41,444 nucleotides of DNA from Labilibaculum sp. (GTDB taxonomy: Bacteria; Bacteroidota; Bacteroidia; Bacteroidales; Marinifilaceae): assembly GCA_016760525.1 (NCBI GenBank), contig JAESUW010000004.1, positions 1 to 41,444 of the forward strand, read 5' to 3'. The first letter of the stretch is position 1. The number at the start of each line of letters is the position of its first letter. Position numbers and translations under genes: made by a program. Below the pieces are notes generated by a model. That model was not told where the DNA came from, did not search any database, and saw nothing but the letters and a program-made list of their open reading frames with translations. Positions 23,190 through 33,395 of this stretch are shown here, in pieces.

Positions 23190-24032
23190 ATGAGTCGTAG
23201 TATTTCAGGTCTTATACTTATTATTTGCATTCTATTTGCTGGAAATTCATGCTCTACAGGATCTGATCCTGAAGGAGTTATTTTAGATGCATTTTATGTT
23301 CCTGCTGAGCTTGCTCTGCAAATTACTAATGTATTTAACGATTTAGCGATGGATGTGAATGGTATCGCCATGCATAATTTGGGTTTTAAAGAGGATACGA
23401 TCACTGAAAATGTAGCGAAATGTGTTACGGCATTGGTCTATCGAACTTCAGTTCTCGATTCAATTGTATTGAATTATGGAACATCAAACTGTAGCTCAAA
23501 TGGTGCTGGATTTAAAGGGAAAGTAATTGTTAGTCCGAAAGATGAAGGTTTAGAATCATTTGATATTCAATTGAAAGATTTTTCTTCTCAGGGATTTGAT
23601 ATAACAGGTACGATAGATTTTCAGATTACTGGAAATACGGATGGTGATGATTTTTCCATTAGTATGGAAAATGCAAAATTTTTAATTACCGGAACAGATG
23701 AAATCGTTTATACATTTTCAATATCAAATATAAACAGTATTTATACTTTTAGAGAAGATGAGGAAGATGATATGGCTTATGTAGATGATATTTTTGAATT
23801 TACAACAAATCTTACTGGAGAAACCCCTGATGGAGCTTTGTTTACATTAGAAAGTGTTAGTGACTTAATTTACGCTTATTCTTGTAAGAATATCATTGGA
23901 GGAAAAGCTGATTTCACACTAACCGATGTTGGAGCTGGAGAAGTCAATTTTGGCGGAGGAGATACTGATGAAGATTGCGATGCTAAGGTAATTCTTAGTA
24001 TGTCAGGAGCAAAAGTTACAATAACACTATAA
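23190..24032 (+). CDS. Hypothetical lipoprotein
   Basis: The 280-residue precursor has a lipoprotein signal ending AGNSC (lipidated Cys21), so it is envelope-located. The mature part is acidic (Asp/Glu rich, with EDEEDDM near residue 190) and predicted mainly beta. It has four cysteines beyond the lipidated one, which could form disulfides. I do not recognise the family. It follows folA by 8 bp, which suggests co-transcription rather than a functional link. A bidirectional terminator separates it from clpX. Confidence 0.7.
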   Translation: MSRSISGLILIICILFAGNSCSTGSDPEGVILDAFYVPAELALQITNVFNDLAMDVNGIAMHNLGFKEDTITENVAKCVTALVYRTSVLDSIVLNYGTSNCSSNGAGFKGKVIVSPKDEGLESFDIQLKDFSSQGFDITGTIDFQITGNTDGDDFSISMENAKFLITGTDEIVYTFSISNINSIYTFREDEEDDMAYVDDIFEFTTNLTGETPDGALFTLESVSDLIYAYSCKNIIGGKADFTLTDVGAGEVNFGGGDTDEDCDAKVILSMSGAKVTITL

Positions 24033-24060
24033 AAAAAAGCCGGATATTATCCGGCTTTTT
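24033..24060. terminator. Bidirectional terminator between the lipoprotein gene and clpX
   Basis: AGCCGGAT and ATCCGGCT pair around ATT. The stem is flanked by A8 on the left and T5 on the right, so it works as a U-tract terminator on both strands. Confidence 0.95.
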
Positions 24061-25275
24061 CTATGCGACTTTTAAACGCTTTAGGTTTATTTTTTCAAGT
24101 TTATCACTTGCGTATTTTCTGTCAATATCAATTTCCTTTTCACCACTTGTTGGTAATTCAAACATGGCATCAATCATGATGGCTTCGCAAATGGATCTTA
24201 GTCCACGGGCTCCAAGTTTAAATTCTAATGCTTTATCAACAATGTATTCCAAAGCATCATCTTCAAATCTCAATTCGATATCGTCGATTTTAAATAGCTT
24301 GGTGTATTGTTTCATTATCGCATTTTTTGGCTCTGTTAGAATGCTTCTCAATGCTTTTCTGTCCAAAGGTTCCAAGTAAGTAAGAACAGGTAAACGGCCA
24401 ATAATCTCAGGAATTAAACCAAAAGATTTCAAATCTTGTGGAGCGATGTATTGCAATAAGTTATCCTGATCAATCTGTTCTTTCTCTTTATTGGCATTGA
24501 ATCCAACAATTTGAGTATTTAATCGTTGAGCAATTTTTCTTTGAATACCATCAAATGCACCACCACATATAAATAGAATGTTTTTGGTATTTACTGGTAT
24601 CATTTTCTGATCAGGATGTTTTCTTCCTCCTTGCGGTGGAACATTAACAACCGATCCTTCCAGTAATTTAAGTAATCCTTGCTGAACACCTTCACCCGAA
24701 ACATCTCTGGTAATTGAAGGATTATCGCTTTTTCTGGCAATTTTATCTATTTCATCAATAAATACAATCCCTTTTTCAGCCGCAACAACATCATAGTCCG
24801 ATGCCTGTAACAGCCTTGTTAAGATTGATTCAATATCCTCGCCAACATAACCAGCTTCTGTTAGTACCGTAGCATCTACAATTGTGAATGGTACATGAAG
24901 CATTTTTGCAATTGTTCTAGCCAATAGAGTTTTACCTGTTCCTGTTTCTCCAACAAGAATAATATTTGATTTTTCAATCTCGATATCCTCATCATCTCTT
25001 TCCTGAAGTAATCTTTTGTAATGGTTATATACAGCAACTGCAAGGTATTTTTTTGCATCATCTTGTCCAATAACATATTGGTCAAGAAATGCCTTAATTT
25101 CTGTTGGTTTTAATAGTTGAATCTCTTTTAGGTTGAGATCAGTACGATTCTTTGATTCTTCCTGTACAATAGCATAGGCTTGTTCGATACAGCTGTCGCA
25201 AATATGACCGCTGATTCCTGCAATTAGAAGATTCGTGTCTTTCTTTTCTCTCCCACAAAACGAGCATTTATCCAT
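24061..25275 (-). CDS. clpX: ATP-dependent protease ATP-binding subunit ClpX
   Basis: This 404-residue AAA+ unfoldase feeds substrates to ClpP. The N-terminal zinc-binding domain has four cysteines (C4, C7, C26, C29). Walker A is GETGTGKT (109-116), followed by the GYVGED pore loop, Walker [10 protein letters not shown], and a sensor-2 region in KLGARGLRS. The VGF in TQIVGFNAN (usually IGF) is the loop that docks to ClpP. It is the last gene of tig-clpP-clpX, 88 bp after clpP. Confidence 0.98.
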   Translation of the reverse strand: MDKCSFCGREKKDTNLLIAGISGHICDSCIEQAYAIVQEESKNRTDLNLKEIQLLKPTEIKAFLDQYVIGQDDAKKYLAVAVYNHYKRLLQERDDEDIEIEKSNIILVGETGTGKTLLARTIAKMLHVPFTIVDATVLTEAGYVGEDIESILTRLLQASDYDVVAAEKGIVFIDEIDKIARKSDNPSITRDVSGEGVQQGLLKLLEGSVVNVPPQGGRKHPDQKMIPVNTKNILFICGGAFDGIQRKIAQRLNTQIVGFNANKEKEQIDQDNLLQYIAPQDLKSFGLIPEIIGRLPVLTYLEPLDRKALRSILTEPKNAIMKQYTKLFKIDDIELRFEDDALEYIVDKALEFKLGARGLRSICEAIMIDAMFELPTSGEKEIDIDRKYASDKLEKINLKRLKVA

Positions 25276-25363
25276 GATTCTTAATTTGTTATACTAAAAA
25301 TGCAAAGTTAAGAATTTTAAGTTTAACTCTGCATTTAGTCATTCTGATTTCTATTTGATTACT

Positions 25364-26038
25364 TTATTGCTCACGCGTAAGTACTTCGTCAATCATTCCG
25401 TACTCCTTTGCTTCCGTAGCTGTCATCCAATAATCACGATCTGAGTTCTTTTCAATCTTTTCATAAGTATTTCCTGAATGATCAGCAATAATAGTGTATA
25501 GTTCTTTTTTTAATTTTAAAATTTCACGAGCTGTAATTTCGATATCCGAAGCTTGTCCTTGAGCACCACCCATTGGCTGATGAATCATTACACGTGAATG
25601 TTTAAGTGCTGAACGTTTTCCTTTTGTTCCGGCAGTTAATAGAACGGCTCCCATCGAAGCGGCTATTCCAGTACAAATAGTTGCAATATCACACTTGATG
25701 TATTGCATTGTGTCGTATATGCCTAATCCTGAATGCACTGAACCTCCAGGAGTATTGAAATAAATCTGTATATCTTTCGAAGGATCAGTTGATTCTAAAA
25801 ACAGCAATTGTGCCATGATAATATTGGCTACATAATCATCAATAGGAATACCTAGAAAAATGATTCGATCCATCATAAGACGAGAGAATACATCCATTGA
25901 TGCAACATTTAATTGTCTTTCCTCAATAATAGTAGGAGAGATGTAGTTGTTGCTGACCGAGGTGTATCTATCTAGATTTAGGCTGCTTATGCCCATGTGC
26001 TTTGTAGCAAATTTATTGAATTCATCTTTTGGTACCAT
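25364..26038 (-). CDS. clpP: ATP-dependent Clp protease proteolytic subunit
   Basis: The 224-residue serine protease forms a double-heptamer barrel. The catalytic triad is visible: Ser128 in GIAASMGAV, His153 in MIHQPMGG and Asp202 in SDRDYWMTA. About 25-30 extra residues precede the conserved VIEERQL-type start (here TIIEERQLNV) and may be a cleaved propeptide. The gene stands between tig and clpX, the standard order. Confidence 0.98.
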   Translation of the reverse strand: MVPKDEFNKFATKHMGISSLNLDRYTSVSNNYISPTIIEERQLNVASMDVFSRLMMDRIIFLGIPIDDYVANIIMAQLLFLESTDPSKDIQIYFNTPGGSVHSGLGIYDTMQYIKCDIATICTGIAASMGAVLLTAGTKGKRSALKHSRVMIHQPMGGAQGQASDIEITAREILKLKKELYTIIADHSGNTYEKIEKNSDRDYWMTATEAKEYGMIDEVLTREQ

Positions 26039-26130
26039 AATGATATGATTTTAAATTTCGTAAACCTAAATTAGTCAAATTTTCTCCATTTGAAAAGAAT
26101 GGCTTAACAAAATCTGAACTTTGAGACAAA

Positions 26131-26162
26131 AAGAAAACCACGTTTTAACAAAGCGTGGTTTT
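26131..26162 (-). terminator. Hairpin terminator after tig
   Basis: AAACCACG (26135-26142) pairs with CGTGGTTT (26154-26161). On the minus strand TTTTCTTTTTG follows. It lies between tig and clpP, suggesting that part of tig transcription ends here. Confidence 0.8.
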
Positions 26163-26186
26163 AATGTTATATTGAGGTGTACTGAC

Positions 26187-27536
26187 CTATTCAAACATTT
26201 TGTTGAATTCTTCAGTAGTAAGTTCTTTTTCGTCCAACTTAATTTTACTCTTTAAGAATACAACTACTTTATCATCAGTTTTACGCTCATAAATTTTTCT
26301 TTGCTCGTCCTTATTTTCCATCATTTGCTTAGCGTAGTTGTTCAGGTACTCTTCAGGTACATCCATCATTCCGTATTGTTGGAATTGCATTAATGCTTGT
26401 TTTTTAGCAAATTCTAAAACTTCTTCTTCGCTAACTTTCAAGTCATTCTCTTGAATCAATCTGTTTTTGATTAATTGCCATTTGAATTCCTCGGAGTAGT
26501 TTGCAAAATCAGTTTCAACTTGCTCTGTAGTCATTTCTTTGTTGGATGCAACAATCCAACGCTTTAAGAATGCTTCAGGAAGTTCGATTTTGGCTTTTTT
26601 CACCAATTTCGCTTTTGCATCGATCAAGAATTTATAATCGCTGTCGTTAATCAATTGCTTTTCGATATCTTCTTTAATTTTATTCTTGAATTCTTCTTCA
26701 GAAGCAACAGTACCTTCTCCAAATACTTTATCGAATAATTCCTGATTCAATTCAGCATTAACAAATTTGGTGATTTCTGTAATTGTAAATTGGAAATCAG
26801 CATCTATTGTTTCAGCTTTTTCCGGAGAAATGCCTAGCATAGAAGCAATGTCAGATTTATTTTCAAAAGCTTTTGCAGGATTGAAAATTACAACAGCATC
26901 TTTCTTTGTTCCAACGAATTTTTTCTTAGAGTCTTCATCTTTCATGTACTCTAAAGACAGAGCAACATTTTCGCTGACAATTCCTTCTTCAACTAATTTA
27001 CCGTCTGCGTCAACTTGAGCAAAGTTACCTTTCAAAAGTTCTTTGTCTTCAATTATCTCAGCAGGATCGTTTGAACCGAAACGACGTGCGTGCATATCAA
27101 CACCGTTGGTAATCATTTTCTCGTCAACTATAATTTTATAGAATTCGATTTTATCTTTTTTGCTTAGGTTAAGCTTATATTCAGGGGTTAGAGCAATGTC
27201 GAAAGTGAATTCGAATTCAGTGTCTTTTTCCCAGTTGATTACTTTCTGATCAGTTTCGTTTGGAAGAGGTTCGCCCATGATGTTTAATTCGTTTTCACGA
27301 ATATACTTCATTAGCTCCTCGCTAAGTATTTTGTTAATTTCTTCAGCTAAAACAGGAGTCCCATACATTTTCTTGATCACACCCATAGGTACTTTACCTG
27401 CACGGAAACCATTGATATTTGCTTTTTTACGATAGTCTTTCAATAAATTATTTACTCGGGTCTCGTAATCTTCTTTAACGATCTGTAATTTGATTACAGC
27501 GTTTAAATCATCAATATTGGTTTTTGTAATGTTCAT
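26187..27536 (-). CDS. tig: Trigger factor
   Basis: The 449-residue chaperone meets nascent chains at the ribosome. The N-terminal ribosome-binding domain has NGFRAGKVPMGVIKKMYG, matching the GFRxGKxP docking loop. The central region (about 150-245), where the FKBP-like domain belongs, is strongly diverged, with few PPIase residues recognisable, as in many Bacteroidota. The C-terminal helical arms run from about 270 to 449 and are rich in Lys and Glu. It heads the tig-clpP-clpX cluster but is separated from clpP by a terminator. Confidence 0.95.
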   Translation of the reverse strand: MNITKTNIDDLNAVIKLQIVKEDYETRVNNLLKDYRKKANINGFRAGKVPMGVIKKMYGTPVLAEEINKILSEELMKYIRENELNIMGEPLPNETDQKVINWEKDTEFEFTFDIALTPEYKLNLSKKDKIEFYKIIVDEKMITNGVDMHARRFGSNDPAEIIEDKELLKGNFAQVDADGKLVEEGIVSENVALSLEYMKDEDSKKKFVGTKKDAVVIFNPAKAFENKSDIASMLGISPEKAETIDADFQFTITEITKFVNAELNQELFDKVFGEGTVASEEEFKNKIKEDIEKQLINDSDYKFLIDAKAKLVKKAKIELPEAFLKRWIVASNKEMTTEQVETDFANYSEEFKWQLIKNRLIQENDLKVSEEEVLEFAKKQALMQFQQYGMMDVPEEYLNNYAKQMMENKDEQRKIYERKTDDKVVVFLKSKIKLDEKELTTEEFNKMFE

Positions 27537-27570
27537 TTTTTAGCTATTATAGATAAAACCTCTTTAATTG

Positions 27571-27625
27571 AAAAAAAACCGCCTCACGATCGATACATGT
27601 TTGTATCGTAAAGTACGGGCGGTTT
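27571..27625 (-). terminator. Branched terminator downstream of tRNA-Leu
   Basis: An outer stem AAACCGCC (27576-27583) / GGCGGTTT (27618-27625) encloses an inner perfect 7-bp stem, CGATACA/TGTATCG. On the minus strand the outer stem is followed by a T run. It lies between the tRNA gene and tig. Confidence 0.85.
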
Positions 27626-27644
27626 AAGGTTATTCTTTTTATTG

Positions 27645-27726
27645 TGCGGATGAAGGGACTCGAACCCCCACGCCTCTCGGCACTAGATCCTAAGTCTAGC
27701 GCGGCTACCAATTACGCCACATCCGC
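27645..27726 (-). tRNA. tRNA-Leu (anticodon UAG)
   Basis: On the minus strand the acceptor strands GCGGATG and CATCCGC pair perfectly, with discriminator A. The anticodon stem is CTAGA/TCTAG and the loop is CTTAGGA, giving anticodon TAG for CUA-type leucine codons. A long variable arm and the GGTTCGAGTCC T-loop are present, as required of a class II leucine tRNA. The 3' CCA is not encoded. Confidence 0.97.
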
Positions 27727-27867
27727 GGGTTAATTGCGGTGCAAATATATAGCTGTTTTTTATAATTTGCAATACCTTTTCGAAAAAAAAATGAACTTTT
27801 TTATTTGAAAAGAGTAAGCTTCGATTTAATTCGGAATTTGCAACAAATTAAACTTGGTAAAACTCAG

Positions 27868-28602
27868 CTATTTTACTGGTTTTCGAAGCTCAAAATTCTT
27901 TCCTAAATAAACTCTTCGTACATCTTCATCTGCTGCAAGTTCTTCGGCAGTTCCCGATTTTAGAATATTACCTTCAAATAAAAGATAGGCTCTTTCGGTA
28001 ATTGAAAGTGTTTCCTGAACGTTGTGGTCGGTAATTAGAATTCCAATATTTTTATCTTTTAAATGACGAACAATGTCTTGGATATCTTCTACCGCGATAG
28101 GATCTACACCTGCAAATGGTTCATCTAAAAGAATAAATTTTGGTTTAATTGACAGAGCTCTCGCGATTTCAGTTCTTCTTCTTTCACCACCCGATAGTTG
28201 AATTCCAAGACTTTTTCGGATTTTTTGTAAGCTGAACTCGTTAAGCATCTCTTCCAATCGTTCTTTCTGGTATTCTTTAGAAAAGGCGGACATTTCCAAA
28301 ACTGCCGTAATATTATCTTCTACGCTCAATTTTCGAAACACGGAGGCTTCCTGGGCTAAGTATCCAACACCTAGTTGTGCTCTTTTGTAAACCGGCTCAT
28401 TGGTGATTTCTCTATCATCTAAAAAGATTCTTCCACCGTTTGGCTGAATCAATCCAACAATCATGTAAAATGAAGTCGTTTTTCCTGCACCATTTGGTCC
28501 AAGTAAACCAACAATTTCACCTTGTTTAACTTCAATAGAAACACCTTTAACTACAGTTCGGGTTTTGTATCTTTTTATTAAATTTTCAGCTCTTAAAATC
28601 AT
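27868..28602 (-). CDS. lptB: LPS export ABC transporter ATP-binding protein LptB
   Basis: The 244-residue ATPase powers extraction of lipopolysaccharide from the inner membrane with LptFG. Walker A is GPNGAGKTT (35-43), the signature motif is LSGGERRR, and Walker B is [33 protein letters not shown] and the [14 protein letters not shown] context are typical of LptB rather than of amino-acid transporters. The partner permease genes are not in this window. Confidence 0.94.
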   Translation of the reverse strand: MILRAENLIKRYKTRTVVKGVSIEVKQGEIVGLLGPNGAGKTTSFYMIVGLIQPNGGRIFLDDREITNEPVYKRAQLGVGYLAQEASVFRKLSVEDNITAVLEMSAFSKEYQKERLEEMLNEFSLQKIRKSLGIQLSGGERRRTEIARALSIKPKFILLDEPFAGVDPIAVEDIQDIVRHLKDKNIGILITDHNVQETLSITERAYLLFEGNILKSGTAEELAADEDVRRVYLGKNFELRKPVK

Positions 28603-28709
28603 CGTGATTCAATATATTTAACGATTGGAATGGTACAAATATAGAAAAGATCTGTGAGAATTATCCTTTGTTTATAAGTTCAAAACTGATCAGTTATTTC
28701 TTCTGATTA

Positions 28710-31226
28710 TTAGAACGTAAATTGGAACATGGCTCTTATTCCAAAATTCTCAAAATCTTGATATGGATTATCTTCCAAATGATTCAATCGCCACATGGCA
28801 TCAATTCGGATAAACTTAAAAATATTTTCAATTCCTACACTTGCTTCAAAATAGGGTTTGCTTACATCAGAGAGGCCATCAGGGAAAATCATTTTTGCTT
28901 CGGTGTTATTTAAAGCTCCATTATTCTTGTCACTTAAACTACCAATTAATCCTTTTCCGGATATAACGGTTCTCCATTTTAATTTTCGGAACAATGGAAT
29001 TCTATTAAGAATAAGTCCGTTGAAATGATGTTCTATATATAAGCTGACATATTGATCGCTGGTGAATTCGTAATAGTTCATCATGTTAAATGCATACGGG
29101 TCGAAAGCATAGGTTTCATTTCCCTCGTGCAGATGAAGAAGCGGATAGGGAACTTTCCCGAATAGTTTTCCTGCAGTAACTAAAAAGTACAGATTTCCCA
29201 AAGGAGGTAATTCTACAGTGTGTTCAATGCTTAAGTCTATTTTTTGATATTCATGATCGGAACCCAAAACATCTTTCATACCCATTGTAAAATAAAGGTT
29301 GAAAACAGGGAATGGTCCGCCAAAGTGAATTCTTTCAAATTCCCCCATTACAATTTTTTCGTTTCTGGTGAATCGAGTTCTAAGTTCAACTTCCGAAGAT
29401 ATTATTCCCGAAACAGGAATTCCTCCATTTACATCAGGAGCATTAAATGGTACATATTCGGTTGGAGTAATATCGCGGTATCTGAATTTTACAGTGTTGG
29501 AAAAACCTTGAAACCATTCTTTCTCATAATGAGCCTCCAGTTGGTTTACCATTGTTAATTTATTATTCGGATTTCGTTTCAGAAGAGAGGATAGGATATT
29601 TCCTTCAGTGAATGCATTTGGGCTTTTTCCCAATTGCTGAATGTCATGCTTGTATTGTACTCCGAAAGTTTCTCTTGGAAGCTTATTGATCATGTATAGA
29701 AAGCCCAATCCATATTTGAATTTATTGTCTTTGTCTCCATAAGCTAAATGACCGTTAAGCATTATTTTGGTGCTGAAATCATTAGAGGTTCGTCCACCAA
29801 ACATGAATCTATTCCCCTCAATTTCATTAAAGCTATACAGTTTATAGTACGGGCCATATTCAAATTTTCCTTTCACGTAATAGCCCGTCACAAATGTTTG
29901 AATTACATCAATTATATTTTTGTATAAGGGTACGTTTTGAATGGAGTCAACCATGGAGTATATGCCCGATTCTCGTTCTGATAATTTAAAAGGACGAGCG
30001 TCATCCCAAAATTCCTTTGATTGTGTTAGTGCGGTTTCCTCAACGATAACATTATTATCTAGTTTAATAATTTCTTCTTTTAATGGAAGATTGAGTTTTA
30101 CATCTCTGTAGGAGGTCGTTTTTCTTCCAAAAAAGCCCATCTGTTTAGAGGAGTCTTTTTCGCTTATCATGAAATCAACAAAAAGATTTTGCTTTTTTAA
30201 GAACCAGGTGCTGTCATTTACTTTTTGGAATTCATTATTGCTAACTAAATCTTTCACCCAGTTTATATTAACACCTTTAGCAATACGCATTTGCATGTTT
30301 TGTATGGCAAAAGTAGTGTCGGCCACCCAAAAATCACCTACGAAAGTGGGTTCTTGCTTTCTTTTTGGTTTAAAAGACATGTGATAGCACCAGCTACCTT
30401 CTCTGTATGCGCTGTCTGTTAAATAATACTTGTAATATCGAAGTCCACCATCTGCAATTGGACTTACGAAGCCCATATTGAAAAGATCAATAAAGTTGTC
30501 GTAAATATTAATATTCTGATGAAGTTGACCGGTGAATTGCGCTAAACTAGCGTTGTCGTTTATTCCAGACATTTGAGATGCCTTTATGATTTCTCTTTCT
30601 ACTCTCGGTTTTTTCTGAAAATAATAATCAGAAAGTGATTCGGTAATGAAAATAGGTAGATATGGTTTTCCGGTTATTACAGAGGTGTCCATATAGTCAA
30701 AAACGAATTGAAATTGGCGCATGATTTTTTTATCCCTAAAATCATCTTTGATATTGTTCAAATCCATTTCCATTTTTGTGTAAGATTCGTATTGATACGA
30801 ATCGAATCGGGAAGGATCATTGTCATCTTTCTTTGCGATAATTTTGCGCAGAAGGATATGGGCTGGGTTTTCTCCGGGAGTTACAATAATTTCCTCTAAA
30901 TCAAAAGCTTCAGATTTTAATTCTATGTTAAGGGTTTGAAAACTTGCTTTTTGAACTTTAAAGGCTCGTTCTTTATAGCCAACAAAGGAGATGTGCAGTG
31001 AATCGGATGGTGTTCTGGTTTCCAGAAAATATTGTCCGTCAAAATCAGATGTAGTACCAATGGTAGTTCCCTTAAAGGCAATATTTACAAAAGGAAGAGG
31101 TTGCTTCGTATCTATATCGATAATTCGACCTCTTATCTTTGTTGCTTGCGCCAGAGTAGTATAGCCATAGCCTGAAAAAATAAGAATGACAAGCAGTAAC
31201 AACCCTTTTTTTATATTCTGTATCAT
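28710..31226 (-). CDS. DUF5686 family outer-membrane protein with carboxypeptidase-regulatory-like domain
   Basis: The 838-residue precursor has a signal peptide (ends at about residue 26, TTLA-QA). A carboxypeptidase-regulatory-like beta-sandwich follows (about 30-115: IRGRIIDIDTKQPLPFVNIA, GTTSDFDGQYFLE, SFVGYKERAF). The long remainder is a DUF5686 region ending in predicted outer-membrane beta-strands and a terminal Phe (GIRAMFQFTF), the usual BAM-recognised ending. These proteins are Bacteroidota-specific, and their role is unproven; the domain order resembles the plug end of TonB-dependent receptors without a TonB box visible. It follows tatC on the same strand with a long hairpin between them. 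Confidence 0.88.
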   Translation of the reverse strand: MIQNIKKGLLLLVILIFSGYGYTTLAQATKIRGRIIDIDTKQPLPFVNIAFKGTTIGTTSDFDGQYFLETRTPSDSLHISFVGYKERAFKVQKASFQTLNIELKSEAFDLEEIIVTPGENPAHILLRKIIAKKDDNDPSRFDSYQYESYTKMEMDLNNIKDDFRDKKIMRQFQFVFDYMDTSVITGKPYLPIFITESLSDYYFQKKPRVEREIIKASQMSGINDNASLAQFTGQLHQNINIYDNFIDLFNMGFVSPIADGGLRYYKYYLTDSAYREGSWCYHMSFKPKRKQEPTFVGDFWVADTTFAIQNMQMRIAKGVNINWVKDLVSNNEFQKVNDSTWFLKKQNLFVDFMISEKDSSKQMGFFGRKTTSYRDVKLNLPLKEEIIKLDNNVIVEETALTQSKEFWDDARPFKLSERESGIYSMVDSIQNVPLYKNIIDVIQTFVTGYYVKGKFEYGPYYKLYSFNEIEGNRFMFGGRTSNDFSTKIMLNGHLAYGDKDNKFKYGLGFLYMINKLPRETFGVQYKHDIQQLGKSPNAFTEGNILSSLLKRNPNNKLTMVNQLEAHYEKEWFQGFSNTVKFRYRDITPTEYVPFNAPDVNGGIPVSGIISSEVELRTRFTRNEKIVMGEFERIHFGGPFPVFNLYFTMGMKDVLGSDHEYQKIDLSIEHTVELPPLGNLYFLVTAGKLFGKVPYPLLHLHEGNETYAFDPYAFNMMNYYEFTSDQYVSLYIEHHFNGLILNRIPLFRKLKWRTVISGKGLIGSLSDKNNGALNNTEAKMIFPDGLSDVSKPYFEASVGIENIFKFIRIDAMWRLNHLEDNPYQDFENFGIRAMFQFTF

Positions 31227-31244
31227 ATTGTGTACAATAATAAT

Positions 31245-31271
31245 AGTCTGGATTAAATAGTAATCCAGACT
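31245..31271 (-). terminator. Hairpin between tatC and the DUF5686 gene
   Basis: A perfect 11-bp stem, AGTCTGGATTA with TAATCCAGACT, has a 5-base loop. The following T tract is weak on both strands, so it is a probable but not certain terminator. Confidence 0.65.
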
Positions 31272-31308
31272 TTAGTTATGTGAAAATACAAATAAACTGC
31301 ATAGTTGT

Positions 31309-32169
31309 TTAATCCAAATTAGCTTGTTGGGTTTTTTGAACTCGCTTTGAGATTTTAATACCTATTTCGTAAAGCAACATCAGTGGTAAACAAACCAGTA
31401 CCTGACTAAAGATATCTGGAGGCGTGATGATGGCAGAAAGAATTAAAATTAAAACCAAAGAGTGTTTTCTGTGTTTTTTTAAAAACTCAGGGGACACTAA
31501 ACCTATTTTGCTTAAAAAGAAAATAAGAACTGGCAGTTCAAATATTACTCCACTTGCCAAAACAATTGAAGTGATAGATGAGATGTAGGATGTTAGGTTT
31601 ATTTGATTCATAACCTGATCACTTACACTGTAAGATCCTAAGAAATGAACTGATAGTGGGGTTATTAGGTAGTAACCGAAAAGAATTCCAAGTGCAAATA
31701 AAAATGAGGTGTAAAAAATTGATCCTCGTGCATGCTTCTTTTCATTAGCGTATAGTGCTGGTTTTAGAAAGCTCCAGAATTCATAAAAGATATATGGGAA
31801 GCCGGCAATTATTCCAATAACTAATGAAACACTAATATGTGTCGCAAATTGTCCAGCCATATTGATGTTAATCACCTGAAATGGGTGTATGTTTATTTTT
31901 AGCGACTCAATTCCGATGTATTCTGAAAACCAGAAAAATATTTTATTGGTAAAGAAATCAGGGTTTTTAGGTGCTAGAATTATTGCGTTGAAAATGAAAT
32001 CATAAAAGATGAAAGCGACAATTGCAAATACCATAATGGCAATGACTGAACGCATTAAGTGCCATCTTAGTTCTTCTAGATGTTCCAGAAAACTCATCTG
32101 GTTTTCTTCTTTAATAGCTTCTGTTTCTGACATACGTTTCTGTTTTCTAAATTCTGCCAAGTTAGACAA
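31309..32169 (-). CDS. tatC: Sec-independent protein translocase TatC
   Basis: The 286-residue protein has six membrane segments. Conserved TatC elements are MSFLEHLEELRWHLMRS near the N-terminus (signal-peptide binding), FPYIFYEFWSFLKPALYANEKKH in the first periplasmic/cytoplasmic loop, and the LSAIITPPDIFSQ motif. It is the receptor for folded twin-arginine substrates. It overlaps the end of kdsD by 8 bp, so the two are translationally coupled. tatA/B are not in this window. Confidence 0.95.
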   Translation of the reverse strand: MSNLAEFRKQKRMSETEAIKEENQMSFLEHLEELRWHLMRSVIAIMVFAIVAFIFYDFIFNAIILAPKNPDFFTNKIFFWFSEYIGIESLKINIHPFQVININMAGQFATHISVSLVIGIIAGFPYIFYEFWSFLKPALYANEKKHARGSIFYTSFLFALGILFGYYLITPLSVHFLGSYSVSDQVMNQINLTSYISSITSIVLASGVIFELPVLIFFLSKIGLVSPEFLKKHRKHSLVLILILSAIITPPDIFSQVLVCLPLMLLYEIGIKISKRVQKTQQANLD

Positions 32170-33130
32170 TTCCTTCTTTTAAGATGTCATGTAGATGAAC
32201 CATTCCTACATATTTTTCATTCTGAACAACGGTAAGCTGAGTGATGTTGTTATCCTCCATCAGATGAAACGCATTAACAGCAAGAGAATCGGGATCAATA
32301 GTTTTTGGCTTTGGAGACATGATATCACGAGCAACGAAATGACTAACATCTTTATTTTGTTCGAGCATTCTACGAAGATCACCATCTGTTATTATTCCAA
32401 CCAGTTCATCGTTTTTATTCACTACTGCAGTGGCTCCCATTCTTTTTGAAGATATTTCGAGAATAATAGGACGGATAGTTTCATCTTCTAATACTTTTGG
32501 AGGAAGGTCGTTTTTGTAAAGATCACTAACTCTTAAATATAGTTTCTTTCCCAGAGTTCCACCTGGATGGTATTTTGCAAAGTCTTGTGGAGTAAATTGT
32601 CTGCATTCCAATAGAGAAACAGCAAGTGCATCTCCTATTACAAGCTGAGCAGTAGTTGAATTTGTTGGAGCTAGGTTATTCGGACAAGCTTCTTTTTCAA
32701 CAACGGCTTTAAGAACATACTTCGCTTCTTTGGCAAGAAAAGAATCCAGTCCTGATACCATCGCAATTAGCGTATTTCCCATGTTTTTGATGAGTGGTAC
32801 TAAAACTTTGATTTCTGGAGTGCTTCCACTCTTTGATATGCAAATTATGATGTCGTCAGGAAGAATCATACCAAGATCCCCGTGAATAGCATCGGCGGCA
32901 TGCATAAATAAGGCTGGTGTCCCTGTCGAATTTAGGGTTGCTACTATTTTGTTGGCAATATTGGCGCTTTTACCAATCCCAGTAATTACAACTCTTCCTT
33001 TGCTTTTTAGGATTAATTCAACAGTATCAACAAAATCTCCATCAATATGCTCTTTTAGCTGACTAATGGTTTTTTCCTCTTCGGCAATCGTTTTTATTGC
33101 AATTTGTTTAATATCGTATGTAGGCTTCAA
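32162..33130 (-). CDS. kdsD: Arabinose-5-phosphate isomerase, KpsF/GutQ family
   Basis: The 322-residue protein has an N-terminal SIS sugar-isomerase domain (about 40-175; VVITGIGKSANIANKIVATL, SGSTPEIKVLVPL) and two CBS domains at the C-terminus (about 205-320; GIITDGDLRRMLEQ, QLTVVQNEKYVGMVHLHDIL). It converts ribulose-5-phosphate to arabinose-5-phosphate, the first step toward Kdo for LPS. HAADAIHGDLGMI is the family's substrate region. Coupling with tatC is a neighbourhood trait, not a functional link. Confidence 0.94.
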   Translation of the reverse strand: MKPTYDIKQIAIKTIAEEEKTISQLKEHIDGDFVDTVELILKSKGRVVITGIGKSANIANKIVATLNSTGTPALFMHAADAIHGDLGMILPDDIIICISKSGSTPEIKVLVPLIKNMGNTLIAMVSGLDSFLAKEAKYVLKAVVEKEACPNNLAPTNSTTAQLVIGDALAVSLLECRQFTPQDFAKYHPGGTLGKKLYLRVSDLYKNDLPPKVLEDETIRPIILEISSKRMGATAVVNKNDELVGIITDGDLRRMLEQNKDVSHFVARDIMSPKPKTIDPDSLAVNAFHLMEDNNITQLTVVQNEKYVGMVHLHDILKEGIV

Positions 33131-33395
33131 ATCTTGTGTGTTTTAATATATGTGCAAAGCTAATTAAACTCAAATAAATGAATAATTAATTACTAGTTAA
33201 AATTTGTTAAATGCAGGTTACGTTTTGAAATGTACAAGTGTTTATCTAAATTTAAAATACAAAAGTATCGAAATTTTGTAATACGGGAATGAATGGTGAC
33301 GTGAAATTGCCATTTAAAAATTTTAGGTTGCTAAGTAAAATGTTAATTTAGCCGACCGCATATATTTTTGGGGAAAAGCATATCAAGTAGGAAGT

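Noticed and set aside
28722-28913. Plus-strand ORF inside the DUF5686 gene
   Set aside because: It is a shadow of the real minus-strand coding sequence, like other short ORFs at 29244, 30169 and 30708.
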